This document shows, piece by piece, positions 10,380 through 19,840 of a stretch of DNA of 64,000 nt. This DNA comes from Diploptera punctata (Eukaryota; Arthropoda; Insecta; Blattodea; Blaberidae). The position numbers and the translations under genes are program-made. The stretch is from contig JASPKZ010003423.1 of the NCBI GenBank assembly GCA_030220185.1, positions 620,001 to 684,000 on the forward strand, in the 5' to 3' direction. The notes below the pieces were generated by a model, which ran no database searches, was not told the origin of the DNA, and saw nothing but the letters and a program-made list of their open reading frames with translations. The number at the start of each line of letters is the position of its first letter. The first letter of the stretch is position 1.

Positions 10380-10560
10380 AAACTTAATTTAGGTTCATTC
10401 TATTACCCACATTTACTTCATGGAATGATTGGGATGAAATCTACTCTACGGTGATGCATAGTCTGCTTTGACACATATCAAGCATTCACGCACAAAGGCT
10501 CATACTGCCATTTATTTAGAGAGAGCCCAAAAGGTCTCGAGGCGGGGCTACTACCTTTCC
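10380..10560 (-). repeat. Repeat F (inverse of 38.1 kb copy)
   Basis: GGAATGATTGGGATGAAATC, CTACGGTGATG, CACATATCAA, the CATACTGCCATTTATTT block and AGGTCTCGAGG match, as reverse complement, 38085-38250. It lies exactly where the L-beta copy at 10560-11070 would have its 3' end, so it may have replaced or interrupted it. No coding sequence is seen. Confidence 0.65.
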
Positions 10561-11070
10561 TTTGCCAAAGTCTGTAATTCGTGACTTTATCCAATAAAGG
10601 CTGTACTTTCAATTCTTCTCTTATATCTTCATTTCTTATTCTATCAAGTCTTGTACAGCATTTTACGTTTCTTAGGAACCTCATCTCCGCCGTCTGTATT
10701 CTATCCTTCTGTTTTTCATTGGAGCCCAAGTTTCACATCTCAATATTGTGGGAACCGCCATAACATTATACATTTTTATCTTAGTTTCTTTTCTAATTTT
10801 ATTTTTGAATGTTCTCTGCATTGTTCCACACACCGTCTGAAATTTATTTATTTTGGAGTCAATATCTCTTTCCACATTGTAGCCAACATCGCAGCCCAAA
10901 TATTTGAAACTAGACACCTGTTCTATACTTTGATTTTCTAAAATAATTTTGGATCTCACTGGATCTCTTCCTCTAAAAGCCATGGTCTTCGTTTTCCTTA
11001 CAGAAATATTTAGATCATATAATTTACAGTTTTTTCATTTAATGCATGCATAGATTTCTGCAAGTTATAT
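10561..11070 (-). pseudogene. L-beta RT C-terminal fragment
   Basis: Read on the minus strand: KTKTMAFRGRDPVRSK, VSSFKYLGCDVGYN, the KIKMYNVMAVPTIL block, then in another frame RIQTAEMRFLRN and RLDRIRNEDIREELKVQPLL. This is the same protein segment as the 180-codon frame at 30998. A frameshift lies near 10700, and Cys replaces Tyr in the YGCETW-type motif. The C-terminal GRP..RW end and the (GAT)n tail are missing. Confidence 0.85.
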
Positions 11071-11092
11071 GAAGACACAAATATAATTATAG

Positions 11093-11134
11093 ATACCGGA
11101 TTCAAAAGAACAGGTATGAAGTCTGGAAATAAAT

Positions 11135-11166
<32 letters not shown>
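11093..11166 (+). mobile_element. L-alpha scrap followed by (TTTA)n
   Basis: A 30-odd-nt block around ACAGGTATGAAGTCTGGAAA is shared in inverse orientation with the old L-alpha copy near 7141-7176. It is followed by (TTTA) repeats at 11141-11166. Confidence 0.5.
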
Positions 11167-11167
<1 letters not shown>

Positions 11168-11793
11168 CCTGGTTCTACTCTGGATGTTGACACACAGGGT
11201 CGGAATCATGAGGAAGTGTGTGACTGGACCCCATTAGATCACCACAACCACATATTTTAAGCACCTGTGGTTTGCTAAACCAGACTAAGGAAGATCCATA
11301 ATGATGTAACTTTAGAGACAAAACGAAAGACGTAGGCTTCTGCAAAGTCGTATAGTAAAGAACCCACAGATGTGAAATGAAAATTTCACAAAAATATGTA
11401 TGGAAGTATCCAGGAATTAGCAGCCATTGACGATTGTATCGTTCAATACATATTTTTATTTAATTCTTATTTATAGAAGCTTTAACACCTAAGGCAATAA
11501 CGTAGGCCTATATGAATTATACATATTTTTTTGTTTAGTTTAACTTTTATCTTTTAAGGTGCTTTTCTTTACACGCTTTTTATATGGATATGATCTATCA
11601 GGAAAGAATTTTAAACTCCAGATCATATTCATACTTCTTTGGACTCGGATGAGCGATCAGCTCGGTTGAATCACCTCTAAAAAATATGAAAATTAAAGGA
11701 AGACACAATTCACTCATACATTCGTATTACACGAAGCGAATAGAATAGGGCAGTTATGACTATCAAATGGTATTTTGAGACCACTGATTTTAA
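11167..11793. other. No gene or repeat recognised
   Basis: AT-rich, no motif. One AGGCCTA octamer near 11505. Confidence 0.4.
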
Positions 11794-11873
11794 GTGAGGA
11801 AAAACGAAGAAAAACCTACACTCAAGAAATTTGTCTCGATCAGGGATCGAACCCAGGCCAGCTGCGATTGAGG
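11794..11873 (-). mobile_element. Degenerate SINE-C-like head
   Basis: GTGAGGAAAAAC, then CTCGATCAGGGATCGAACCC and AGGCCAGCTGCG parallel the SINE-C segment GTGAGGAAAAACC...CCGGGGATCGAACCCGGGCC. It contains a B-box-like GGGTTCGATCCC on the minus strand. Only the head region is kept. Confidence 0.5.
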
Positions 11874-12292
11874 CAACGTCTAATTATAGATATTATAAAA
11901 TTATAGGCTTACTATGAATTGTGAATATGATTAAATGGGTCTTGATAATGAAATTCCAACCAAGCATTTGACGTAACGACTGAAGAAAACAAGGAAATAA
12001 CCTCAGTCAGTCGTAACCTGGGTATGAACCTGAACACTCCTGCACTTGAGTTTCAAACGGTCTCAGTTTTAGTATCTTACCAAATGAAACGGATATCACT
12101 GCAAAATTAATATATTTTAAAAAATAGGAATAATAAATATTTGAATCCTTGCAAATACAGATACATCAAACTTAAAAAAATAAATAGATGTAATGAATTA
12201 CCTGCTCAACTAGTTTATGTACGAGAGACCCATTTTACTTCAGGTGAGATTAAATCCATGGGGCCTAGAACAATGCACACAAAACAGACATA
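11874..12292. other. No gene or repeat recognised
   Basis: AT-rich. A short tRNA-like trace (ACCTGGGTATGAACCTGAAC) near 12015 may be another worn SINE head. Confidence 0.35.
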
Positions 12293-13064
12293 CAGGATGT
12301 CCACAAAATCCTGCTACCAAAGCAATGCAACTTGGCTCTTAAACTATTTGAGATGGAGACATGCGGTTTTTGTAACGAATTTTAAATCTCTCAAAGTTTT
12401 GTTTACATCTGTTGTAGATTGTGATATAAACGACATTTACGACATCACAGGAAAAGACCCAATGTATATGATCTTATGCTGAGTTTGGTAAATCACCAGT
12501 AACTGTTTAGCGAAATTTCCGCCGGCATATGGAAGAGATCCTCCATCCAAATCATCCAGGTGTGAGCTAAGAAACTATCGGCAATGAGCAACTGGCATTC
12601 CACTCAGACCTCAAAAATCGGTTCGTCGTGCTTCACGGGAACTTCATTTACCAAAATCTACCATTCATAAAGTCCTCCATAAGCGGCTACATATTCAGGT
12701 CTATAAAATTGCAAATTACACAAGCATTGCTGCCAACTGACTTCCTTCGGCGTGCGGAATTTGCTGATTCCATGCTGAATGCAATTGACGAAGACAATGA
12801 GTACCTGCACAGATGATGATGTTCTCTGATTAAGCGACTTTATTTGTGTCTGAACATGGTAAGCGCCATGACGTTCGGATATGACGATTTACCAGACTCA
12901 GCATACCACCATACACATTGGATATTTTCCTGTAGTAATTTGCAACAGATGTAAACAAAACTTTGAGAGATGCAGAATACGTTGCAAGAAACCTCATGTA
13001 TCTATCTCAAATAGTTTACGAGCTAAGTTACATTGTTTTGGTTCAGAACTTTGTGGACACTCTG
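12293..13064 (+). mobile_element. Deleted Tc1/mariner-superfamily element with ~130-bp TIRs
   Basis: Begins CAGGATGTCCACAAA after a TA (12291-12292) and ends TTTGTGGACACTCTG before a TA (13065-13066). The ends are long imperfect inverted repeats of about 130 bp, sharing AAACTATTTGAGAT and ATCTCTCAAAGTTTTGTTTA. At 772 bp it is shorter than an autonomous element, and only part of the transposase is left. The outer CAG..CTG with TA duplication fits the IS630-Tc1-mariner superfamily. Confidence 0.8.
12600..12900 (+). pseudogene. Mariner-superfamily transposase fragment
   Basis: Frames around this span give KSVRRASRELHLPKSTIHK, then the 62-codon frame ending RRAEFADSMLNAIDEDNEYL, and further on traces of FSD-ATF and HDVRI. 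This follows the helix-turn-helix to first-catalytic-Asp stretch of the insect transposases that read R.L....PKSTIHKVL...LNAIDEDNEYLN...FSDEATF. Several frameshifts and stops are present. The second and third catalytic acids are gone. Confidence 0.65.
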
Positions 13065-13485
13065 TATTACCTCACCGAAAGTTAAACTCGTCCTTTATAA
13101 AACACTTCATTATAGAATCGTGGAAATGTGTAGAAACAGCAACTAAACTAATTGATTTTGAAATAAAGTCAGTATTTCTGGATGGATAATGAGATCCAAA
13201 CAGATCATCAAAGGTTAGTGCTTGTAATATTTTATAAACTAGAATTTTTGTCCTTGGCATCGTTTAGCGCTCCACTCTATGACGCGAAAGACCATAGAAG
13301 ACCCTTACCCAGGGACTGCTGGCCTTAAAACAGCGTGAGTTAATCACCTCCATGGGGTCTCCAAGCAGCGCAAGTCCCATAGCACTCATTGCATAAGATA
13401 TTTTTATTTTTATTTATTTATTTTACCTGCTGAAGTTAAGACCGTAAGGTTTTCTTCCACTTCACCAGGGTTAAATTATACATAT
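13065..13485. other. No gene seen
   Basis: Contains a CATGGGGTCTCCAAGCAGCG stretch near 13352 that faintly resembles the SINE-A head. Nothing else is recognised. Confidence 0.35.
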
Positions 13486-14466
13486 AAGTAGCGTACCCGG
13501 CAGACGTTCTCCTGCCCGAACGTTCAATTCTAGTGTCATGGCCGGACGATAAATATATGTTACTTTTTTGCCATAAAATTCACTAATTAAGACGTAATGA
13601 GATATTATTAAATAGGTTCGCAAGAAAACTCCTCACAGCCATTTGTTGTGGCTGAAGAAGTGTGCATCATGACGTCACATTGTTGTTGCGCGGAATATGT
13701 CCATCTATTACTCATTCAAAATATCTCTGCAGGCGGAAGAATTGTGAACCTCTGTTTGTTGCTGCATGTGACGTCATTTAAGGCAGTGTACACTGTCAGC
13801 GTTCCAAGTCCCATTCCCCTCTGCACTCATAGCAGTGTCATGTCTTCTATTCCTGCATAAACACGACTGCAGTGCCCTCCTTAAACGGGTAATACTTAAC
13901 CCGATCTTCTTGGAATAAATGAGCTGAAAGACAAAAATAGGTAATAAGTTATCCGTAAAATAATACGTTATACCCGAACGTTTGTTTACCTGCTATTAGC
14001 GGGTTCAGAAAACTTTTTCTCAATATTCGAATTATCGTTAAACCATATACTAAGTGACATTTAACATTAAGTTTGACATCTCAATCTTTTCGTTTCGTTA
14101 TTGTGTGATAGACTACTTTTTTCAATAAAATTCACCAATTAAGATGTAATTAGATATTATTAAATAAGTTAATAAGAAAACTCCTTACTGTCATCTGCCC
14201 AGTGGCTCAAGAATCGTGCATGATGACGTCACATTGTTGTCGTGCAGAATATGTCGATAATGCAGATGATTACACATCTGACAAAAAAAATCCTATAACC
14301 CTATCGCAGCGCCACATACCGAGCCCAATTGTGAATCTGAACCATCCGGGGATCCACTCAAACACACACATTAAAATCGGTCCAGTCGTTTAGGCAGTTT
14401 TTAATTTCGGATTTCAGGTAAACCTCCACTTCTAATTGTCGGATTTCGCTCATTTTTTGACAATAT

Positions 14467-14814
14467 CTCCGATTGAGGGTCTTTCCACTTTTTCAGCGGT
14501 TGCCCTTTTACCAGCCGGCTGCTGGCCCTTCACATCCACATGTGTCAATCACAGAGGTAGATGATCAACAGCCAGTGTAGGGGTGACATGTGGTTAGCAT
14601 GTCGAGTCCCCCAGCCGTTATAGCTGGTTCCTCAACCTGGAGCCGCTACTTATTGTAGCTACCCAATTGCCTCACGATGCTGGGTGGGCACCGGTCCCAT
14701 CCTGGCCGAAATACCATGAGAAAATTTCTTCCCCCATGGAGACTCGAACCAGCGCAAGTCCCGTAGCTCTGCGCCAAGGCTTCCTACCTTAACCGCTCGG
14801 CTACGGCGCGGGAC
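14467..14814 (-). mobile_element. SINE-A copy 1 of a tandem pair
   Basis: Full length. On the minus strand the head reads GCGCCGTAGCCGAGCGGTTA (A box like a class-II Leu/Ser tRNA) and later CGCTGGTTCGAGTCTCCATG (B box GGTTCGAGTCT). The body ends AGTGGAAAGACCCTCAATCG. Its 5' end lies 6 bp from the 3' end of the next copy, which is nearly identical. Confidence 0.9.
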
Positions 14815-14820
14815 TACGAT

Positions 14821-15163
14821 TCCGATTGAGGGTCTTTCCACTTTTCAGCGGTTGCCCTTTTACCAGCCGGCTGCTTGCCCTTCACATCCACATGTGTCAA
14901 TCACAGAGGTAGATGATCAACAGCCAGTGTAGGGGTGACATGTGGTTAGCATGTCGAGTCCCCCAGCCGTTATAGCTGGTTCCTCAACCTGGAGCCGCTA
15001 CTTATTGTAGCTACCCAATTGCCTCACGATGCTGGGTCGGCACCGGTCCCATACTGGCCGAAATACCATGAGAAAATTTCTTCCCCCATGGAGACTCGAA
15101 CCAGCGCAAGTCCCGTAGCTCTGCGCCAAGGCTTCCTACCTTAACCGCTCGGCTACGGCGCGG
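14821..15163 (-). mobile_element. SINE-A copy 2 of a tandem pair
   Basis: Nearly identical to 14467-14814 and in the same direction. The near identity and head-to-tail order point to tandem duplication or a second insertion at the end of the first. Confidence 0.9.
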
Positions 15164-15403
15164 TTTATTTTAATAGAATATACTGAATTACGTTGTGAAA
15201 CATCGAAAAATGAGACCATTAGAGCGATTTTTTAATTTTTACTTCAGGTGAACTCCTACAACTAATGGTTTTAGAGGGTCCAATTGTGAATCTAAACCAT
15301 CGAGGGATCCAATCAAACGCACGCAAAAAAATTCATCAAAAGCGATCCAGTCGTTTAGGAGGAATCTAGTGACGAACACACATACTGAAGAATTATATAT
15401 AGA

Positions 15404-16569
15404 TATATATAAATATAACAATATTATGAATTATCTACAATTTGATTAAATGCATAATAGATATAGGCTACATAATATGCAATTGACAAGGAAAAAAAGG
15501 ATTAATAATAATGGCCTATAAATTGATTAAGTATTTGGCCTGGTAAAGAGAGTGTAAAACATAAGAGAATAATAAGAGTATAGCCTACCGAAAACGGTTA
15601 TGTACTATATTGTCTAAGGAAATATTTAGTGAGCTTTTTTTGAACTGTGAAGCCTTAAACCGCTCGGTTAAGGCGCGGGACATCGTTTATCCCTAATTAT
15701 TACAATTTAATTTTGCGTCATATTTTTTTTATTCTGTAGAACTTAAAATTATGTATTTTAAATCAGGGGTCCCAGCTCGTTTACTAGTTAAGATAGTACA
15801 AGAGATAGCTAAATTCTCTGACTACTGCATATCAGATATAACTTATGTATAGTGTTCTTGTATTTTATACAAGTAAGTTATTTTGTATCAACCACAAGCT
15901 CCAGAGAATTTCTAATTTTTTCTTCACGTTTCTGTGGTTATTCAAACAATTGGAAGAATAAAATTTATGACCCATACGGACAAATAAATTATATGTTGTA
16001 AGCGAAGGTTATCTACGCATAACATATTTTTTTATTGCCACCATTCTAAAAACTATTGTATTATTCTGTCACATGAAGTGGGATTTTCCGTTACGATGCA
16101 AAGAAGAAAGAAATTGAGGTTCGTCTTAACTGTATGGCTCAAGATTGAAAATTGGCCACTTCTTATTCTTATTTATTTATAGATGCTTTTAAAATCTAAG
16201 TTCCGCAGCACGGCCTAGCCCCTATTTCTTTTAATGGATGCACATTTGTTCATGTCCCGAATAGGAAGGAATTTTCCTTTGAAATATCGACCAATTTGTC
16301 AGGGACTGGTAACCATCCAGTATCTTAAGAAATATTTAGGATTAGTATTATTCTAGACTGAGAAAATAATTATAATTGTTAGAGAAATGCTGACCATACC
16401 ACAACACTATAATAGGTGGGTCATCTTTCGTGCCTGGGAATGATACATATAGATTAAGAGGTCAACAGCCGATTGATAAGGTAAGGGCCTTCTAAGCCTA
16501 TTATATAATTATATATAAGTTCTAAATTAATAATTACAATCTATATGTTACAAGATCCAAATTTTATAA
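15404..16569. other. No gene seen; SINE-A head scrap
   Basis: At 15650-15681, GCCTTAAACCGCTCGGTTAA followed by GGCGCGGGAC matches the first ~30 nt of SINE-A on the minus strand. The rest is AT-rich without motifs. Confidence 0.45.
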
Positions 16570-16652
16570 TGTATATATACATGTTTCGATGTTATAATTA
16601 CATTTTGACATTTAGCAATGAAGTTCTAATATGACATGGAATGAATAATAAA

Positions 16653-16726
16653 TGCCTGAACCGGGATTTGAACCCAGGACCTCTAACTTGGTACGTCAGT
16701 GCGCTACGAGTTACGCTATTCAGACA
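16653..16726 (-). tRNA. tRNA-like D unit 1 (pseudo-tRNA)
   Basis: 74 nt with seven possible acceptor pairs (TGTCTGA with TCAGGCA), anticodon stem CTGAC/GTTAG with one weak pair, and B box GGGTTCAAATCCC. The anticodon loop reads GTACCAA, which would put ACC in the anticodon place. Position 32 is G, unlike normal tRNAs. Most likely a SINE or repeat head rather than a working tRNA. Confidence 0.5.
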
Positions 16727-16894
16727 TCCAAGCATAAACATTTATTTTCCTTTAAATATATTCTCTATATAACAAGAAAGCATATTAAAGAGAACTTCTA
16801 CTTTATAGCAGTGATGCTTCATTCTTTCGATGTTGTAATTAAATTTTGACATTTACCGATGAAGGCCTAATATGACATGAAAAGAAAAATAAAC

Positions 16895-16966
16895 GCCTGA
16901 ATCGGGATTTGAACGCAGGACCTCTAACTTGGTACGTCAGTGCGCTATGAGTTACCTATTCACGCA
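16895..16966 (-). tRNA. tRNA-like D unit 2 (pseudo-tRNA)
   Basis: Same body as unit 1 with changes: the T-arm region reads GCGTTCAAATCCC and the A-box side has lost bases (ATAGGTAACTC). The anticodon loop GTACCAA is retained. Acceptor pairing is weaker than in unit 1. Confidence 0.45.
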
Positions 16967-17185
16967 TCCTAGCACAAGAATTCATTTTTCCTTTAAAAAA
17001 TATATTCTCTATCAGGAGCGGTAGCGGGAACTCGGTCTCACTGCCCTCTCGTGGCTACTGTAACAAGTAAGCATATTAAAGAGAATTTTTACTTTATATC
17101 AGCGATGCTTCTTTATTTCGATGTTATAATTAAAATTTGACATATAACAATGAAGGCCTAATATGTCATGAAAAGAAAAATAAAC

Positions 17186-17258
17186 GCCTGAACCGGTATT
17201 TGAATCCAAGACCTCTAACTTGATACGTTAGTGCGCTACGAGTTACGCTATCCAGGCA
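17186..17258 (-). tRNA. tRNA-like D unit 3 (pseudo-tRNA)
   Basis: Same body: TGCCTGGATAGCGTAACTCG start, the CTAAC/GTTAG stem, loop GTATCAA (C to T change), and a damaged B box (GGATTCAAATACC). Confidence 0.45.
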
Positions 17259-17281
17259 TCCTAACACAAACATGATAGAGA

Positions 17282-17312
<31 letters not shown>

Positions 17313-17371
17313 TATAATTAAATCTTTAACATTGAGCAATGCAAGCTCAATGGTATGATAAGAAAAATAAA

Positions 17372-17442
17372 TGCCTGGACGGGATTCGAACCCGGATCTC
17401 TGAGTCTGTACCTCAGCGTGATATCCATTACACTACCAGGCG
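17372..17442 (-). tRNA. tRNA-Arg-like D unit 4 (pseudo-tRNA)
   Basis: 71 nt. Acceptor GCCTGG/CCAGGC pairs for six bases, D arm GTG/CAC, anticodon stem CTGAG/CTCAG pairs fully, and B box GGGTTCGAATCCC is perfect. The TAGTGTAATGGATATCAC region resembles the A box and D loop of tRNA-Arg. The loop is GTACAGA, giving ACA, which is not an Arg anticodon. A mirror copy lies at 17685. Confidence 0.55.
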
Positions 17443-17684
17443 AATCCAATTCAAACACTTATTTTTCTTATATATGTATTATACTCTCCATTATTACTAG
17501 ATGTCGCGAGAACACTGTCTTCACTGCCATCTAGTAGCTGACTATATCAAGTAAGCAAATTAAAGAGAATATTTATTTTACTTTATAGCAGTGACGCTTT
17601 ATCGATGTTATAATTAAATCTTTAACATTGAGCAATGCAAGCTTAATATGGTATGATAAGAAAAATAAGTGTTTAAATTGGATT

Positions 17685-17755
17685 CGCCTGGTAGTGTAAT
17701 GGATATCACGCTGAGGTACAGACTCAGAGATCCGGGTTCGAATCCCGTCCAGGCA
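17685..17755 (+). tRNA. tRNA-Arg-like D unit 5 (pseudo-tRNA)
   Basis: Reverse-complement partner of 17372-17442 with the same cloverleaf pairing. The A box (TAGTGTAATGG) and B box (GGTTCGAATCC) are close to the Pol III consensus, and a TTTTT run at 17760-17764 would act as a terminator 4 nt past the end. Transcription is therefore plausible. Decoding is not, because the loop is GTACAGA. The pair is head-to-head with a 242-bp spacer. Confidence 0.55.
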
Positions 17756-17773
17756 TTTATTTTTCTTATCATA

Positions 17774-17811
<38 letters not shown>

Positions 17812-17833
17812 AAAATGAATGTTTGTGCTAAGA

Positions 17834-17906
17834 TGCCTGGATAGCGAAACTCGTAGCGCACTAACGTACCAAGTTAGATGTTTGGTTTCAAATCACTGTT
17901 CAGGCA
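17834..17906 (+). tRNA. tRNA-like D unit 6 (pseudo-tRNA)
   Basis: Same body as units 1-3, in plus orientation: TGCCTGGATAGCGAAACTCG, stem CTAAC/GTTAG, loop GTACCAA. The T arm is worn (GGTTTCAAATCAC). The TATTTTTCTTTTCATGTCAT flank follows. Confidence 0.45.
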
Positions 17907-18077
17907 TTTATTTTTCTTTTCATGTCATACATAGGCCTTATGTAGGCCTATATAAAGACAAAACTGTGCATCTTTATCCATAAGTTAAAATTATATTTTC
18001 GATATTAGATATTGAACAATTTACTACTTGTTGTCTTCTCTTCTGTACAATTAGTAGGTTTTAGTTTTAGGTTTGGA

Positions 18078-19666
18078 AGTAAACTTACTTACTTACTTAC
18101 TCACTGGCACTATCGAACCCGTAGGTTCATGGCCGCGCGGACATAAGCTCTCCATACATCCCTATCCTGAGCTAATGCTTTCCAATCATTTCCTGTATAA
18201 TCTACTTCCCTCAAATCATAGGTAATGTTGTTCTCCCACCTCATTCTTGGTCTACCAACTGGGCGTTTTCCCTCTGGCTTTCCTACAAGAAGCTTCCATG
18301 CACGTCTTTCATTCCCCATACGCGCAACATGTCCTGCCCATCGCAGTCTACGAGACTTAACTGTTCTTATTATATCTGGCTTCCTATAAAGACCATGTAG
18401 TTCATTGTTATGTAGTCTTCTCCATTCACCTGTCTGTTCATCTCTCTTTGGTCCAAAAATTTTCCTAAGTACTTTATTCTCAAATACTCGTAATCTCCTT
18501 TCCTCCCTTAAAGTAAGAGTCCATGTTTCGCACCCATATAATATAACTGGTAGAATAATAGTTTTATATATTTTCAGCTTAACGTTTTTGAAAGGAGTTG
18601 GGACATCAAAAGTCTCTGCAATGCATAATAGCATGCATTTCCAGAATTGAGCCTATGTTTAATTTCTTTGTGCATCTCATTCCTATTTGTGATTATTGTT
18701 CCTAGGTATTTGAATTCAGCCACTTCCTCAAAATTTCCCTCATTTGTCATTAGCTGTCCATTTCCATTATATAATGAATTTCTACGTGTGACCATATATT
18801 TAGTTTTACTGATATTTACTTCCAGTCCTAATTTCTTAGTGTTACTCAATAGTGTGTGCGTGTTGGCCTTTAGTATCTCCTCGCTATCGGCCAGTAGTAC
18901 TACATCATCAGCATAAACTAACAGCTTATTAATACCATTCAGTTGTAAGCCTTCCTCATTCTCTAAAGATTTAATGGCATGCTCTAGTACAAAATTAAAT
19001 AGTAGAGGAGATAGTGCATCTCCTTGCTTCAACCCATTCTGGATTTCAAAAGTGTCTGAAAACTGTTTGCCTACACGCACCCTACTCTTTGAGCCATTTA
19101 GACACATTCGTATAAGTCTAACTAACTTTTTAGGAATTCCGAACTCCAGCAGGATACTATATAACTTCTCCCTCTTAATTGAATCATATGCTTTTTTTGA
19201 AGTCTACATATAGTTGATGTACAGTACCATTATATTCCCATTTCTTTTCTAAAATCTGTCTTATACTAAAAATCTGATCTGTTGTAGACCTGTTTCTTCT
19301 AAATGCACATTGATGATCTCCTAGAATGTCATCAATATAGGGAGTAAGTCTGCTTACTAATATATTTGTTAGAATTTTGTACGAAGTTGAAAGTAATGAG
19401 ATGCCCCTGTAGTTGTTGCAATCAGTTTTATCTCCTTTCTTATAGATTGGTACGATAATTGATTCCTTCCATTCATCTGGAAGAGCTTCTTTTTCCCAAA
19501 TCATACTAAGCAACCAGCGTATCTTGTCCATCAATTTTTCTCCCCCTGATTTTATCAGTTCTGCTGGGATCTCATCTGAACCTGATGCTTTATACATCTT
19601 CAACTTTTCAATTGCCATTTCAACCTCTAATGCACTTGGCTCTAGTAAACCTGAGTAAAAATTAAT
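18078..19666 (-). mobile_element. Young L-alpha LINE, 5'-truncated
   Basis: 1.59 kb of L-alpha in minus orientation from the (TTAC)n end (18081-18098) to the start of the RT region. It is nearly identical over about 1 kb to the copy at 52.36 kb, so it is recent. It abuts an older plus-strand L-alpha copy at 19690, which was probably its target. Confidence 0.9.
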
Positions 19667-19840
19667 TATATTGTCACACATAGAAATTAATGTTATAAGA
19701 GAAATTGACAGTTCAAAGCAAAAGATGAACAATTTGAAGAAGTGGTTGAATTCAAATACCTCCGATTGAGGGTGTTTCCACTTTTCAGCGGTTGCCCTTT
19801 TACCAGCCGGCTGCTGGCCCTTCACATCCACATGTGTCAA
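18110..19840 (-). pseudogene. L-alpha reverse transcriptase, two frameshifts
   Basis: Three overlapping minus-strand frames cover the RT. 19660-19184: fingers with GSDEIPAELIK, PIYKKGDKTDCNNYRGISLL and QCAFRRNRSTTDQIF. 19107-18574: palm with KQGDALSPLLFNFVLE and the catalytic box LLVYADDVVLLADS (18904-18915). 18634-18110: C-terminal GCETWTL, RWAGHVARM and GRPRMRW. The frames are split by one extra base in a T8 run at about 19191-19198 and one missing base in a T5 run at about 18591 (T6 in the 52.85-kb copy). Both breaks are in homopolymers, so they could be sequencing errors. The frame upstream of 19670 is not L-alpha. The endonuclease part is absent. Confidence 0.9.

Larger units (their letters stand above)
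13486..15403 (-). mobile_element. Helitron-like non-autonomous element
   Basis: On the minus strand it begins TCTATATATAATTCTTCAGT and continues TCGTCACTAGATTCCTCCTA, then CGACTGGATCGCTTTTGATG. It ends with a GGCAG...CTGCC hairpin, then GGGTACGCTACTT. A TC start, a 3' hairpin and a CTAST-type end are shared by the elements at 28.1 and 61.0 kb. Internally a ~170-bp module is duplicated (about 13560-13710 and 14100-14260), including GATGACGTCACATTGTTGT. Two SINE-A copies sit inside. No Rep/helicase sequence is present, so the Helitron assignment rests on end structure only. Confidence 0.5.
16570..17910. repeat. Array of six tRNA-like D units
   Basis: Tandem units of about 185-295 bp, each with a tRNA-like sequence, a T-rich 3' flank (ATTTATTTTTCTTATCATAC type), a GACATTTAGCAATGAAGGCC or ACATTGAGCAATGCAAGCT block, and often a TAAAGAGAAT...TTTACTTTATAGCAGTGATGC block. 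Two units add a ~50-bp block containing TCACTGCCCTCTCGTGGCTA or TCACTGCCATCTAGTAGCTG. Units 1-4 are minus and 5-6 plus, so the array is inverted between 17442 and 17685. The individual tRNA-like parts are listed next. Confidence 0.75.

Noticed and set aside
16653..17906. Functional nuclear tRNA genes
   Set aside because: Anticodon loops GTACAGA and GTACCAA imply ACA and ACC, G at position 32, and scattered stem mismatches; the units are repeated with shared flanks.
16570..17910. CRISPR-like array
   Set aside because: Units are long, diverged and tRNA-derived, in an insect-like genome; no direct-repeat and spacer pattern.
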